NCBI GenBank assembly: GCA_963693085.1
Contig: OY856409.1
Location: 660,096,591 to 660,160,590 of the forward strand
Length of the DNA: 64,000 nucleotides
Direction of reading: 5' to 3'
DNA from: Alisma plantago-aquatica
Lineage: Eukaryota > Streptophyta > Magnoliopsida > Alismatales > Alismataceae
Position 1 is the stretch's first letter. Every line of letters begins with the position of its first letter. The notes beneath the pieces are model-generated. The model searched no databases. It worked only from the letters and a program-made list of their open reading frames with translations, and was not told the DNA's origin. This document shows positions 38,348 to 50,086 of the stretch, in pieces. A program made the position numbers and the translations under genes.

Positions 38348-41200
38348 TTAGGTTCCTCATTTAACCATTGATAATTATTAAATTTTACAAACTCCATTGA
38401 ACCCAAGGGAGTTATTAGAAGATTATCCGAAAGACGGAGGTGTCTAGAAAAGGATCACCACCGGGGGCTGGCAATATTTTCCTCTGCACTGCTAGTGGGA
38501 ATATGAGGACTCTCGGATCCATGTGACTGCCTGGCCAAAGTCTTAGGATATGATTCAAAATAAGATACCTTTAGGACTCTCTCCTCTTATTCATCCCTCC
38601 TTATCACACATTTGATTAGGGCTTTCAGTGTAGGATTTTATCTCTCTACTCCACACTCATGTGATATGGGAAAGTAAGATAAGGTTTAAGGAATCCTCCC
38701 CCAAATTAATGAAAAAGCATGTAAATAAGATGTCCTGGACATAAGCTTAATAGATTAAGCGTAAAGGAATAGATACATGCTTAGGTCGTATGACATAAGT
38801 TGTCATGCTCTCAGGAGAGACCTGAGGCTAGACCTTCTTGTCAGGAGGATAAGGAAAGAAAGTTAGTCTTAGAGATAGATATCTCCACTACAAGTAGAGA
38901 CCTGGCACATCCCATGAGGATGATGTTAACCCTAATCCTAAGTGAAGGTTAGAGAGAGAGAGATGGCATGATGAGTTAGACCAGGTGTTTGGATGGACAT
39001 GCCTTGGATGACGTATGAGTCATGAGAGGTTGGATGACCTAGTACCTCTGGCGACCCAACCCTAGGAAGGGTTGTGCATGTTAGAGTGAAGGAAAGTTTC
39101 TTCATTGATGAGATTAGAGAAGTACCTATGGAAAACCCATGAGCTTATAGGGGCATAATATGCACCTAGAATGTATCAGTAGTGCGAGCAATAGGTTGAA
39201 ACCCTAGATGGGAGAGTTTGCAGGATAGATTATGTGATAAGCATAAGGGGTTATGGATAACCTTGAGCGAACATAAGTTGAACATAGACTTCATCCGGGT
39301 TGGGGCATGCTTTTGAGGTTGATCCTTCATGAAGAGAGGACCTTTAATGGTGAGGAGAGATGCAGGGAACCAAGCAAGGATGTTGGAATCCTAGACTCTG
39401 AGATATGAGGAAAAGTAGGGAGTTGAGGATGATGCGACCTAAGTGGATGATAGTGGTTGCAACATGCTTGATCCTTAGAGGTTGATGATGTCTTAGTTTC
39501 CATGAGATGAACCAAACCCTAGAGAGAGGATGGGGATTTTGACACCTATGTGCCTATGGTATAAGTGTTTACCTTCTAAGAAAGGAAGAAGAAGTTTTGT
39601 ATACCCTGGAGAGGGTTAGTAACCAGTTATGAGGCTTTGCACCTTGTTGCTTGTCCTCGAGGAAGACTCAACGTTAAGGTGTCGATCGAGGAAAAGGATG
39701 ACCCGATACATGTTTGGTTTGTGGTTAAGAGGTTGAGCATGCAGTTGGACACCCAAAAAGAGAACCTAGGGTTCCTAGGCCTAAGAGGGGAAGTGGTATA
39801 CCTAATTGCTCATGATGAGAATTAAGTTGCTATAGTTTCGAGCATGGTACTCCTCATGTATAGAGGACAAGGGAAGCCCCTTAAGTTTAAGGTATGTTTG
39901 ATGAACCCCTCACAGCTAAGTTGACGACATGGGAAGGTATGACCCTGATCTAATGTTGATGGATGAGAACCCATATGACCTAGCATGGTTTAGTGGTCTG
40001 CTTGTGCCTTAATAGCTTACTAGGGTTAAGCATATGGATGTAAACCCTAGACCTAAGGATGTTTGTGACCTTGTGGTCAAGAGTTGTAGTTTCCTCCCAT
40101 CCTAGGAGAGGGACCCATTTGAAGGGTGTACACCGGTTTTTGTGAAAACCTAAAAGAGGTCTCATAGGATCTTTAGAAGCTAAGTGAAAAGTACATGGTA
40201 TGAGGAAGAACCTCTAGACCCATAGATAGCCATCTCTACGTGCATATGGATGTGTTACCATGGAGGTAACTGGTATGGGACGACCAAGGTAGGTAGGTTG
40301 CCATGATCCCAATGAAAGGATGAAAGTCAGCCCATGAATGCAGAGAGAGAGAAATGATGAAGGCTTGGGTAAAGTTCTAAGTTGAATATGTACTATAAGA
40401 GAATCCTAAGTCTATCCTAGGGTCAAGTAGGGATAAGACTGGTGGAAGTAGGAGTTTCCTAATTACCTAGTTGCACATGACCATAGGGTCGGGAGGTAAC
40501 AACTATCATTGTCTAAGGACCATGGGTTAGGATATTGATCACCTTCATGAACTCATGGGACCCAAAGGGAAGATGAGTAGGGCACTCTCTTGATGCATGA
40601 GGGAAGAGGGATGACCCCAAAAGTGTCAGCACCCTATAGACCTAGAGGTGATGACCAAGGATTGTGTAGTGACCCAAGTAGGTTCGAGACCAGTTTTCCA
40701 TGGAAGTAACCTTGATATCGAGATGATTGTGATGTAGAGACATGAATGGAACGTTTCAACTTAGATTTAAAGGTGTATTAGCAAGGTGGGATGTACCATC
40801 TCTACCCTTGGAATAGGAAGAACTCTGTATTTGGACTGCAGCCAAATGCTTATTTCCTCTTGTTATGGGGGTGAGAGATAGGACAGTACACATGCAATAC
40901 ACCAATGATAAAAGATGATGCGAGTTGGAACGTTGCTACGAGGTATAAGGACAAAGAAGATAACATACCCTGGTGAAGTGAACGATACCTGGATGGTTTG
41001 AAAACACTAAAAGGAATGAAGGTAGTCACCGTATGAGGATGTTTTTTTAGCAGAAGCTAGGTGGAACTTGCAAGTTATACTAGGTGGAGTTTGATCACCA
41101 CGATGATGAGATCAGAGAGTGTACTTGATGAGTACATACTTAGAGTCGAGATGAGATGATAAGTGGAATACATGAAGGTGTATGTCATCAACATTAATTA
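38348..41200 (+). pseudogene. E3 region of expected gag-protease-RT, unreadable
   Basis: The position corresponds to gag, protease and RT of a Tekay element. I cannot read a convincing motif in any frame. The longest open stretch is 62 codons (39637-39825). The purine-rich, ATG-rich composition is what remains of coding sequence after many indels, or the element was non-autonomous from the start. Confidence 0.45.
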
Positions 41201-42690
41201 ATCCCTAAAGGATGTGAAGTGGTAATGGATGCTCTGGTAGAGATATACCTGACTAGTCTGACTAGAAGCTAAAAAGAGGTTGTTAGGCTAACCCTAAGTT
41301 TGGAAAGAAGATATGTTTGGCTAATACTCAGATGTAATGAGATCTGTTGGACAAGTTGATGGTTGCTTGGATTAGCCAGTCTAGGCCTTGATGCAATGAA
41401 AGGAGGGTTGTAGAACATCAAATGCACTCTTTGGATAGGAAGGTGATGAAACCCTGATGAGAGTGGTTTAGGGTTTTTGAGGAATCAATCTTGAGGAATC
41501 ATGACATGCAGCAGATCATGATACACCTTGGTACTACAGAGATAGTAAGTGACAGTAGTACTTGGATGCTTAAGATGTAGTGGCATGGGGTATGTAGCCA
41601 TGCAAGCCAAGAGGTGAAGGACGAACACCAGGAACCCAGTGTATTGATATAAAGAATAAAGAGTCCCCGAGAGGGAATGGGAGTTCATCACTATGGATGA
41701 TGTGGAATGTCTCCCCAGGACCAAGGAAGGTCGAGATGCAATATGGGTTATGGTAGATCGCCTTACTTAGATGACATGAGAAAGGAAGAGTTATGTTAAG
41801 GATAGATCTGGTTGAACTACCCATGAGAAAGATGGTTCAACTACACCAAGATGTGAGTTCAAAGGTTCTTGAGTTTGACATAAAGGTTCCTTTCCAAAAG
41901 GTGGAAGTAAGTCCATGAAGAACTCGATGTTAGTACAGTTTATCACCCCTAACTTGTAATTAGTATAATCTAGACTAAAGGGTCTGGTGGGAGCATGTGT
42001 GCTCGTTCAGGGTGATATCTAGAGACAGTTCTTATCCTATGAAAAATGTGATGATAACCACCATCTCTAGTATCGGGAGTTAAAAAAAAGCTCTATAAGG
42101 GAGGTTGTGTCGGTCACCACTTTAGTAAGGTGATGCTGGTGAAAGGACCACGTGATGGTTAGAAAAGGACCACAGTGTGTGCAGATGAAGTCACTTTGAT
42201 CGTGCAATGGCTGAAAGGAGCCTAGAGATGATGAGAGTCGTGAGCAAATGCAAAGTAGACTGACATGCAGTTCACTGTGGGAGAATATGTGACATGAAAA
42301 TCTGACCCTTCTAAGTTATAGCTAAGAGAGCCGAGTCCCCGATGCATGGGTTCTTTTGACATGGTTTGGTGGAGACGGTTAAGTTTGACCTTACCCCTCA
42401 GGATAAAGAAATGTGTGATGAGTTCCAGATGTCCAATTTAGTGCACTATGTGAGGTACCCCGACCATGTACTGAGCAATGAACCTAGTGAGCCCCAAGAG
42501 AGGCTGAAATGGCCTGAGTCACCTGTGCGGTTTATAGATGCCAGGATGAAAGAACTCAACGAAAATAATATGTGATGATAAAGGTTCTTGGGAAGCGCCA
42601 TGGGTAAGGTAAAACCACATACGGGCCAATGATGGACATGGAAAAGTCTTACCCTGAATTGTTTATTTACTTGATAGAATTTTGGGGACA
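41201..42690 (+). pseudogene. E3 eroded RNase H end and integrase with chromodomain-like tail
   Basis: Near 41213 the frame reads EVVMDALVEIYLTSL, a decayed form of the Asn-Val-Val-Ala-Asp-Ala-Leu-Ser end of RNase H. Near 42090-42290, fragments resemble the LYG...Q...ADxxR...VGxxV region of the integrase C-terminus. Near 42490-42660, PESPVRFIDARMKEL is followed, after stops and a frameshift, by KVLG.RHG and SYPELFIYLIEFWGQ. Gypsy chromovirus polyproteins normally end like this. Order and spacing are normal, but stops and frameshifts are frequent. Confidence 0.6.
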
Positions 42691-42700
42691 AAATTCCTAT

Positions 42701-42713
42701 AAGAGGGGAAGGA
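42701..42713 (+). promoter_or_regulatory. E3 polypurine tract
   Basis: AAGAGGGGAAGGA lies directly before the 3' LTR and primes plus-strand synthesis. The preceding TTTTGGGGACAAAATTCC is the common lead-in of Tekay/Del elements. Confidence 0.92.
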
Positions 42714-45700
42714 TGTTATAACCCCAATTTTTGGATTCTTTTGATGAGAAATGTGATTTCTCTTAATAAAGATAAATGAATTAATAATGATGCCTTTTGC
42801 TTGAATACATGAATTTCATTTAAAATAGCCTTGTTGATTTCTTTCTGGGCTTCATTGGCTATTGGGCCCAATAACAAGGAAAAGACAAAGGAAATTCAAT
42901 TATTAAAATAATAATTAAGAAATGGAGAAAAGAAAGATGTAGAAATCTTTAGAAAATAAAGGAATATCCTCCAAGGATGTATTTCGTGCCTTTTTGGTTC
43001 CTTGAATTCCAAGGAGTCCAAGTTGCAAAGATAATGCAACAAGAAAAACAAAATATCAATTAAATATTTCTTTACTAAGAGGGAAATGTGAAATAGTAAT
43101 AATTTTACAAGAAGTGTGTGAAAATAAGGATAATGGACCCATCTTGGAAAATATTTCATGTTCACATGGTTTCTAATAGAAAAAGGAGTTACAATTAAGA
43201 AAATAAAGAATTATGAAAAATAAATTATGTTTAAATGAGTATTATTAAACATTTACTTGCATGAGAAGAAACCATAACTTTCCTTTCGAGTTTAAGGCTC
43301 AAAATTGGAATAAAGGAAGATAATACAAATCTAAAGGTTTCCTTAACATTTGGTTGAAAAAGGATGTACGGATTGAGAAATATGTATTTTTCAAATTATC
43401 CTAAAGATAAGTATTAAATGCCACATTTATCCAATTAATATGAAAATAGTGTTCTTGGCGCATGGATGAGGGCCGTTGGATTTATAATCCAACGGTGATA
43501 GCCCTTAGTTTATGTTTAGGTAAAGAGAATGGTAGAGGAAGGATTCTCAATCTGTTTCCTTTATGGATAATCCTTGTGCGAATATAAAAGTCGTTCCTTT
43601 GGTTCCGGGAGATTGTGATGAAGCCAATCATCCTGGGTTTCCCCTATTTTCGTGTAAGGATGGGGTTTCCCCAATCTCCTGGGAATCAAACTTCTCAAGA
43701 GTTTTGGTCTGGGGAAACTAGGCCTATATAAAGGGGGCGGGGTTGTCTTTGTTAGGGACGAGTTCAAGTATCGAGAAGGCCGATGAAGCTACCCCTTCTA
43801 GGTTAAGCACTCTCCTCGATCCCCTCCAGATGTCCTGTGTAGAGCTTGACCGCGGAGTTCCCTCTTTGACGAAACCCACCACCTTGGACAGAGGTGAGGG
43901 TCCCTGCGATTTCGGGTGGAGCCGGCGGAGGTCTTGGACCTTTCGCGTGATTCCTTGTGACCCTGCAACCCAGAGTCAACATCATGTTGACCACGGGACC
44001 TGCACAGATCGGTGGGAACTCGGCGTGCGGGGGTTGAAGATGAAGTCGACCGGAAGATCAGTTTTGCCCAGGCACTTGAGGCACCGGAACCCTTGGGCGC
44101 AGGGGTAGATTCGTCTGAGAAATGTTGGCTGGGGCTGCCACCCGAGCGGGCCACACCCAGACGTGGCTACTGCCAATTGGTCCCGCTGGCCCAAGTAGAA
44201 AGTAAGTTAATATCTTGTTTTTGATGATGTGCCCTCGTATGATTGGCTTAAAAGTAACTAACTTGCAAAAAATTGTAGGAAAAGATTGGTAACCCGTATA
44301 TAGGAATATTATATATGAAAATTGATCAGGAGAATGAGAGGAACACAAAGAAATTATATTTGAAGACTAATTCTATTTGAAATTCAAAAAGTATGTAAAG
44401 ATGCTATCTTTAATGGTTTAATTAATGAAAACCCCTAATCTTTTATGATTAATGAATTGGGAAGGGTTACATGGGTGTTTAAAGTTGATATTAACATGTT
44501 GTTAATAAAATAGACAAATTAGATTCAAATGGATGATCTTTATGCATAGTTGGTTTAATTTGGGGTTTCATGTACATGAATATGCTTTAATGGGATTAGA
44601 AACCCTAATTCATGTTGATATGAATTTTAATGGTTTTAATTGTGCAAATCCATAGAGATATGATGATTCGAAGATAATTTGAGTACCAAAGATCCTTAAT
44701 GTGAATTATTTGGATAATTAGGGTTTCCTAGTATAAAAGTGGAAATAGTGATAAATAGGGATCATATATGTGAGTTGAACTATAATGAAATATGATTTGT
44801 CAATTTGAAAGAAACCAAAGATGATAATTAGACTTAATTGTTTGGATATGACTTAAAAGGATAAGGATAGTAGTTTTAGTGTAAAAGAAACATATAATTA
44901 ACATTCAATTGTGCCTATGATGTTGAAATTAGGGTTTGTGAACTAAAAGAGCATTAAAAGTGATAAATGCAAAATGAAGACTAAAACCCTAATAAAACCC
45001 TAAAGTTGGCCTAGAAAGTAAAAGGTGGAATCCAAGTGGATCTAGAGAATGTTTTGAATAAAACAATGACACTTGGATGTTATGCATTATTTTCAGGATA
45101 TTGTTGATTGCTTGTTTGATTGTATTGAATGATAATGCTTGGACATCAAGTTGCTCTGGATCAGGTATGTGGTTACACTTATGAATATCTCGAGATAGAT
45201 TTCCGAGGTTTTCTGAGATTTTCACCGATGACTTGAATAAACTGTTGGATGAATTTAGTTCATGCAAACTATAATGTGAATATGACTATCACATAATATA
45301 TGTGCCTACTAGCTCAGATCCTGGTCCCCTCTGTGTCTTAATGGTTGACCTAGTATATGGCTACCTAAAGGGTAGGTCCATCAGGTTGTGGAATGACTTA
45401 GTATATGGCTACCTAGAGGGTAGGTCCATCAAGTCACAGTGAGTTAGATATTGGGCTACCTTTGGGTGGTGCCATGCGACTCTACCTTTACAGAGGTATT
45501 ATATAAGTCCTTACAGGAACAAAACAGAGTTGTGGATAGGTATGGATTGAGTAGTTTGTCTTAAAATGTAATCTTGGTTGTTAAATGATAATTGATTGAT
45601 TACGTTGTTATCATAGTTGCACGTTTATTGTTCCCCCACATACCAGCTTCGGCTGACCGATGTTTTGTTTGTCGGCGTTTTAGGTACAAACCAAAAGGAC

Positions 45701-45959
45701 AAATAGTGAATCGTCATATTGTGAAATATATGAATCAAATACAAGGAGGATTAGTTAGAGTAAATGGATAGAAGCTTAGAGATCCAAATTTTCAAAAGGT
45801 ATGCAAAAGTTTAGTTTCTTACAACTTTTTAGTATAGTCTGTTAAAATTTAATAATTATTCTTGGTTAATTGTCGAACCTTTGATCCAGACGTTATGGGT
45901 GCGGCTTTGACCTTTCGGTCTCCCTTAATTGGGGGTTACCGGAAGGTGGGGTCGTAATA
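42714..45959 (+). repeat. E3 3' LTR
   Basis: 3246 bp, collinear with the 5' LTR throughout. The last base pair is TA instead of CA. It has a TATA box at 43725. An apparent reading frame open across the 5' copy has a stop here. Confidence 0.96.
43725..43732 (+). promoter_or_regulatory. TATA box of E3 3' LTR
   Basis: TATATAAA in GGCCTATATAAAGGGGG, the same place as in the 5' LTR. It could drive readout transcription into the flanking DNA. Confidence 0.7.
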
Positions 45960-45964
45960 AGTGC
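45960..45964. repeat. Target-site duplication AGTGC (right) of E3
   Basis: Identical to 35081-35085. The interrupted E1-type LTR resumes here (AAAAGTAGCTAGG). Confidence 0.97.
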
Positions 45965-46817
45965 AAAAGTAGCTAGGTTTTTGTGAGTAGCAGGACCGCG
46001 GTGGTCACCATGGACGTGGTGCAGAGGGGTGAGAATGATCGTGGTGGATGGGAATGACCGAGGTGAGAAATGAGGAAAAATCACATGAATTTGGTTGGTT
46101 TTGAACTGGAAGTGGCACGACCATTGTAGTCACCATGGCCGCGGTGGTGCAAGGGTAGCAAGGCGATGGTGGCTTGGATTCACACGGTCTTGCAATGTGG
46201 CATGACCGTTATGTAGTCAGACCACCACGACCATTCTGAGTGGCATGTCCATGGTGATTTCTTCTTTGCTCAGAGGTTACTCTATTGATTTGCAAGTATG
46301 CTAGAATGGCCATGGTACTGTCATATGGATTAACACTTGGACTTGTTTCTTTGGATTTTCTTGGACAACTTTGCTTCAATGGAGCTTTCTCCACAAGGGG
46401 TAGGTTGAGGGAGCCTCAGACTTCACTTTGGGCCTCTCTAAGGGTAGAGAAACCCTAGGATCACTCATCCACTCTCTCTCTCTCTTACATTCAAGCATGG
46501 TAGAAAGCCTAAAAACATGCAAATAATGTCCATAAGTACATTTTATACAAATATGCATATTAAGGGAAATAGCATGTAATCTAACATGTATAGATGTGAT
46601 TGAAATGCAATATGGAACAAGATGAAGCCTTAAAATAGGGCTGAATGACACACTTACTAGTGAGATGAATTACTCAAGAATGGGAAGGTGGTACCCATTC
46701 ATGAACGTGAATGCTACTAGATGATTAGGGTTCAATTATTCAAACATAGTTTTTTCCTAAAATTAACTTACTAGAACATGATGGGCTACTCGTCTCCCAT
46801 ATGATCATATAGAAATA

Positions 46818-49800
46818 GATCGAACATAGATGTCTAAAAAAATCTATGCACTTCAGAGTTTATTAATGGTCTCGATGAGTTTGTAAGATTTGTAAAGGAA
46901 CATAGAAAACAACGTGGAGATAGGTTTTATTGCCCATGTAGGAATTGTAGCAACAACCTAGAAGTTGACACTATTGAAACGATAAAAGATCATGTCATGT
47001 GCAATGGGATTGTACATGGATATATAGAATGGTACCGACATGAAGAGATTCCTAGTATGAGATTAAAGGATGTTGGTAGTTGTGTCCAAGAAGAAATGGA
47101 TGACGATGTTGATGCAAATGAACCAATTCTAGTAGACATGGCTGATGTGATGCTAGATGGTTGCGGGGTAACTGTTACATACCTACCTTTCTTATTCAGA
47201 AATGTTGTGCGCAATGATGAGAAACCATTATACTTAGGTTGTACTAAGTTTACAAAGTTGAGCACTATGTTGAGATTGTATACTGTGAAGGCTAACAATA
47301 GATGGAGTGACAAAAGCTTCACTCCTCTATTGACTTTGTTGAAAGAAATTCTCCATGACGACAACGAGATTCCAATCTCAACAAACGAAATGAAAAAGAT
47401 GTTGTGCCCAATGGAAATGGAGGATAAAAAGATACATGCATGCTCACATGATTGTGTGCTATTTTAAAAGGACCATATCGATATGAAAAAATGTCCAAAA
47501 TGTGGGGCATCTAGGTACAAAAAGAAGACATCAAGTAAAATCAAAATGAGTCTCCTACCAAAGGTGATGTGGTATCTACCTATAATACCCCGATTTCAAT
47601 GCTTGTTTGCTAATACCGTAGATGGATACAATTTATCTTGGCATGCAGAGGTAAAGAAAAACAATGATGGTATGCTAAGACATGCGTTTGATTCCCTACA
47701 TGGAAGAAGATTGATTTATCTTATCCTGAATTTGGAAAAGATGCTAGGAATTTAAGACTTGCACTTTTTACTGATGGGATGAATCCATATGAAACTTTAA
47801 GCATCCAACATAGTACTTGGTCTGTCATGATTGTTGTATAAAATCTTCCTCCATGGTTGTGTATGAAGAATTAGTATGTCATGCTATCTTTCCTAATATC
47901 AGGCCCCAAAAAACTAGCAATGATATTGATGTTTACCTTGAACCTCTAATTGATGACCTAAAGAAACTATGGGGAGAAGGTGTGATGACTTATGATGCTT
48001 TGTGCTGAGAGATGTATTATTTATGTGCTATGCTATTTTGCAATATTAATGACTTTCTTGCTTATGGTAACTTGTCTGGCTACAACTTCAAAGGAACTTG
48101 TCTGAATGTATATCTTGATCATCGAAACTTTCTGCCAAAGGTGCATAATTAGCAAAAGTTGCACCAAAAATTCAATGGCTCAACTAAGGAACGGAGTGCC
48201 CATAAACCTATGTCATTAATATTGTAAGAGTAAATAACATTGTAAATCATTTTGGTAAGAGACTGTGTACTACTCCCACAGGTGAAAAGTCTTTATTCAA
48301 AAATAGTTTACTATTGTGGGATCTTCCTTATTGGAGTTCTTTGATAGTTCAACATTGTATTGATGTCATGCATGTTGAGAATTTTTTTTGTGATAACATT
48401 ATTGTCACTCTATTGAATATACCTGATAAGTCTAAACATGGCATCAAATCTAGAATGGACCTACGTGAAATGGGTATAAGGAAATAATTGACAAAAGAAG
48501 TTACCATAGGTCACTACACATGTCTACCTCCTTCTTGCTACACTTTGTCTACAAAGGAGAAGATAACTTTTTGTGAGTGCTTGCATAATATTAAGGTACC
48601 ACAAAGATACTCAACCAATATCTATAGATTGGTATCAATGAAGGATATGAAGCTGATAGGTCTTAAGTCTCATGATTGTCACATAATGAAACACATATTG
48701 CATGTGGCTATTTGATCCATCCTTCCTAAGCATGTAAGGTTTGCAATCACTAGGCTATGCTTCTTATTCAACACTCTAGGCAGAAAAGTAATTGATTATG
48801 AGATTCTAGATAATTTCCGAAGTGAACTCATCATTACCATTTGTCAACTTGGAGCAATATTTCCCCTCTTCATTATTTGATATGATGGTACATCTAGTTG
48901 TCCATTTAACTAGGGAAGTGAAAATGTTGGGTCCAGTTTTCTTACATTGGATGTATCCTTTTAAGCGGTACATGAGTATTTTTAAAGGTGATGCTTGGAA
49001 CCGTTGTCAACCTAAAGGGAGTATCATTGAGGGATATATTGATAGGGAGGTTATGGACTTTTGCAATGACCTTTAGTTGCAACTAAAATTCTACTAATGC
49101 TATGAACCCTGATATTTATTCCAAAAAAGGTGTTTTGGGAGAACGACATAAAAATATCAGCCGTGATAATTGGGAACAAGCGTAGTTGTATATTTTATAC
49201 AACATTGACCATGTGGGTATTTACATCACCGAACACACCAACAAGCTCTAGACAAGTTATCCCCGAGCCAGTTCAATGTGGCTTGCTAGAGAGCACCATC
49301 AAGCATTTATTAGGTGGTTTGAGAAGAAAGTATTCCATCAACTATATCAAACACCAAATAATGTTATAAAAACTATCAAATGACTCATGTATAAGCCAAA
49401 GACCCATGTTACATCTTACACATGGTTTGACATAAATGGATTTCATACTATACAAGAAGTCGAGATGATAAAAGTATCGTCTAAACAGGGTCACCCTTCA
49501 GGTGTCAACATTGTATTTTTATAGTGCCAAAGATAAGAGTCCATGTGAAGGAAAGATGTCTTATTACGATGTCACTAAAGACATTTGTGACATTGACTAC
49601 ACAAATATTAAAGTACCGTTATTTAGGTATAAATGGGTTGATAACAATAAAGGAGTTGTAGTTGATGAACTTGCTTTCACAATAGTGAATTTTGAGTGGT
49701 TAGGCGAGAAGGATGAACCCTTCATCATGGCATCACGGGTCAAACATATATTTTATATCAACGATCCTGCAAAATAAATTTGGTCTTCCATTTTTCATGG

Positions 49801-49955
49801 AAAAAGATAGTTCATTCAAGATCCTAATGATGAAGAAGAGTACTATGATAAGCATGATGACTCTAGTCCATTTTCTGGTTTCTTACTAATTGTAAATGTT
49901 AAATCTAACACTGATGACTATAAATATGAAGATCACATAGAAGAGATATTAGTTT
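46818..49955 (+). pseudogene. CACTA transposase, TNP2 type, decayed
   Basis: TNP2-type proteins catalyse excision and integration of CACTA elements. The order is standard. A transposase-associated domain at about 46820-47050 starts DRT-stop-MS (Trp codon now TAG) and continues after a frameshift as GLDEFVRFVKEHRKQRGD with the FYCPCRNC cysteines. The TNP2 core follows: CPKCGASRYKK, IPRFQCLF, SWHAEVKKN, then in another frame YPEFGKDARNLRLALFTDG, MNPYETLS and YNLPPWLCMKN (47483-47880), then GPKKL and LIDDLKKLWGEGVMTYDAL. A DUF4218-like part has SHDCHIMKHILHVAI (48670-48715). A DUF4216-like C-terminus reads VPLFRYKWVDNN and PFIMASRVKHIFYINDP (49600-49775). Stops and frameshifts are frequent, so no active transposase is made. 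Confidence 0.92.
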
Positions 49956-50086
49956 AATGTATACCGCTCATATGTGATTTGGTGATTTTTTGCATTATAT
50001 AACATTTTATTTGTTCATGTGATCTGACTTTGTATGTGATTTTTATTTTTATATATGATCTGACTTTTATAGGTTTGATTTTATAG

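Larger units (their letters stand above)
35086..45959 (+). mobile_element. E3: Tekay/Del-like Ty3/gypsy retrotransposon with eroded interior
   Basis: Two LTRs of about 3.25 kb (TGTTATAACCCC...GTCGTAACA; the right copy ends TA instead of CA), an initiator-Met-tRNA primer site, a polypurine tract and the duplication AGTGC. The interior is only 4.38 kb and has no long frame. Eroded RNase H and integrase ends can be traced. LTR size, primer type and the final YPELF-like tail followed by TTTTGGGGACAAAATTCC point to the chromoviral Tekay/Del group. Over the first 200 bases the LTRs differ at only about 3 percent by eye, far less than the decay of the coding part. Confidence 0.95.
33420..46648 (-). 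mobile_element. E1-family solo LTR inserted in CACTA (interrupted by E3)
   Basis: It starts TGGTGCATTCCTGCC like the E1 5' LTR and ends CTGAATGA like the 10933 end. After removing E3 and one copy of its target site it is about 2.35 kb, the full LTR length of the family. No internal sequence or second LTR is attached, so it is a solo LTR. I could not identify a clear 5 bp target duplication (ATTAT left, CACAC right), so the exact ends may be off by a few bases. Confidence 0.75.

Noticed and set aside
35086..45959. E3 as a Ty1/copia element because of its initiator-Met-tRNA primer site
   Set aside because: LTR length, RNase H-integrase order at the end of the interior, the YPELF-like tail and the TTTTGGGGACAAAATTCC lead-in fit the Ty3/gypsy Tekay/Del group.
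33415..46655. Target-site duplication for the E1-type solo LTR
   Set aside because: The flanks ATTAT and CACAC do not match, and shifting the ends by a few bases did not give a convincing repeat.
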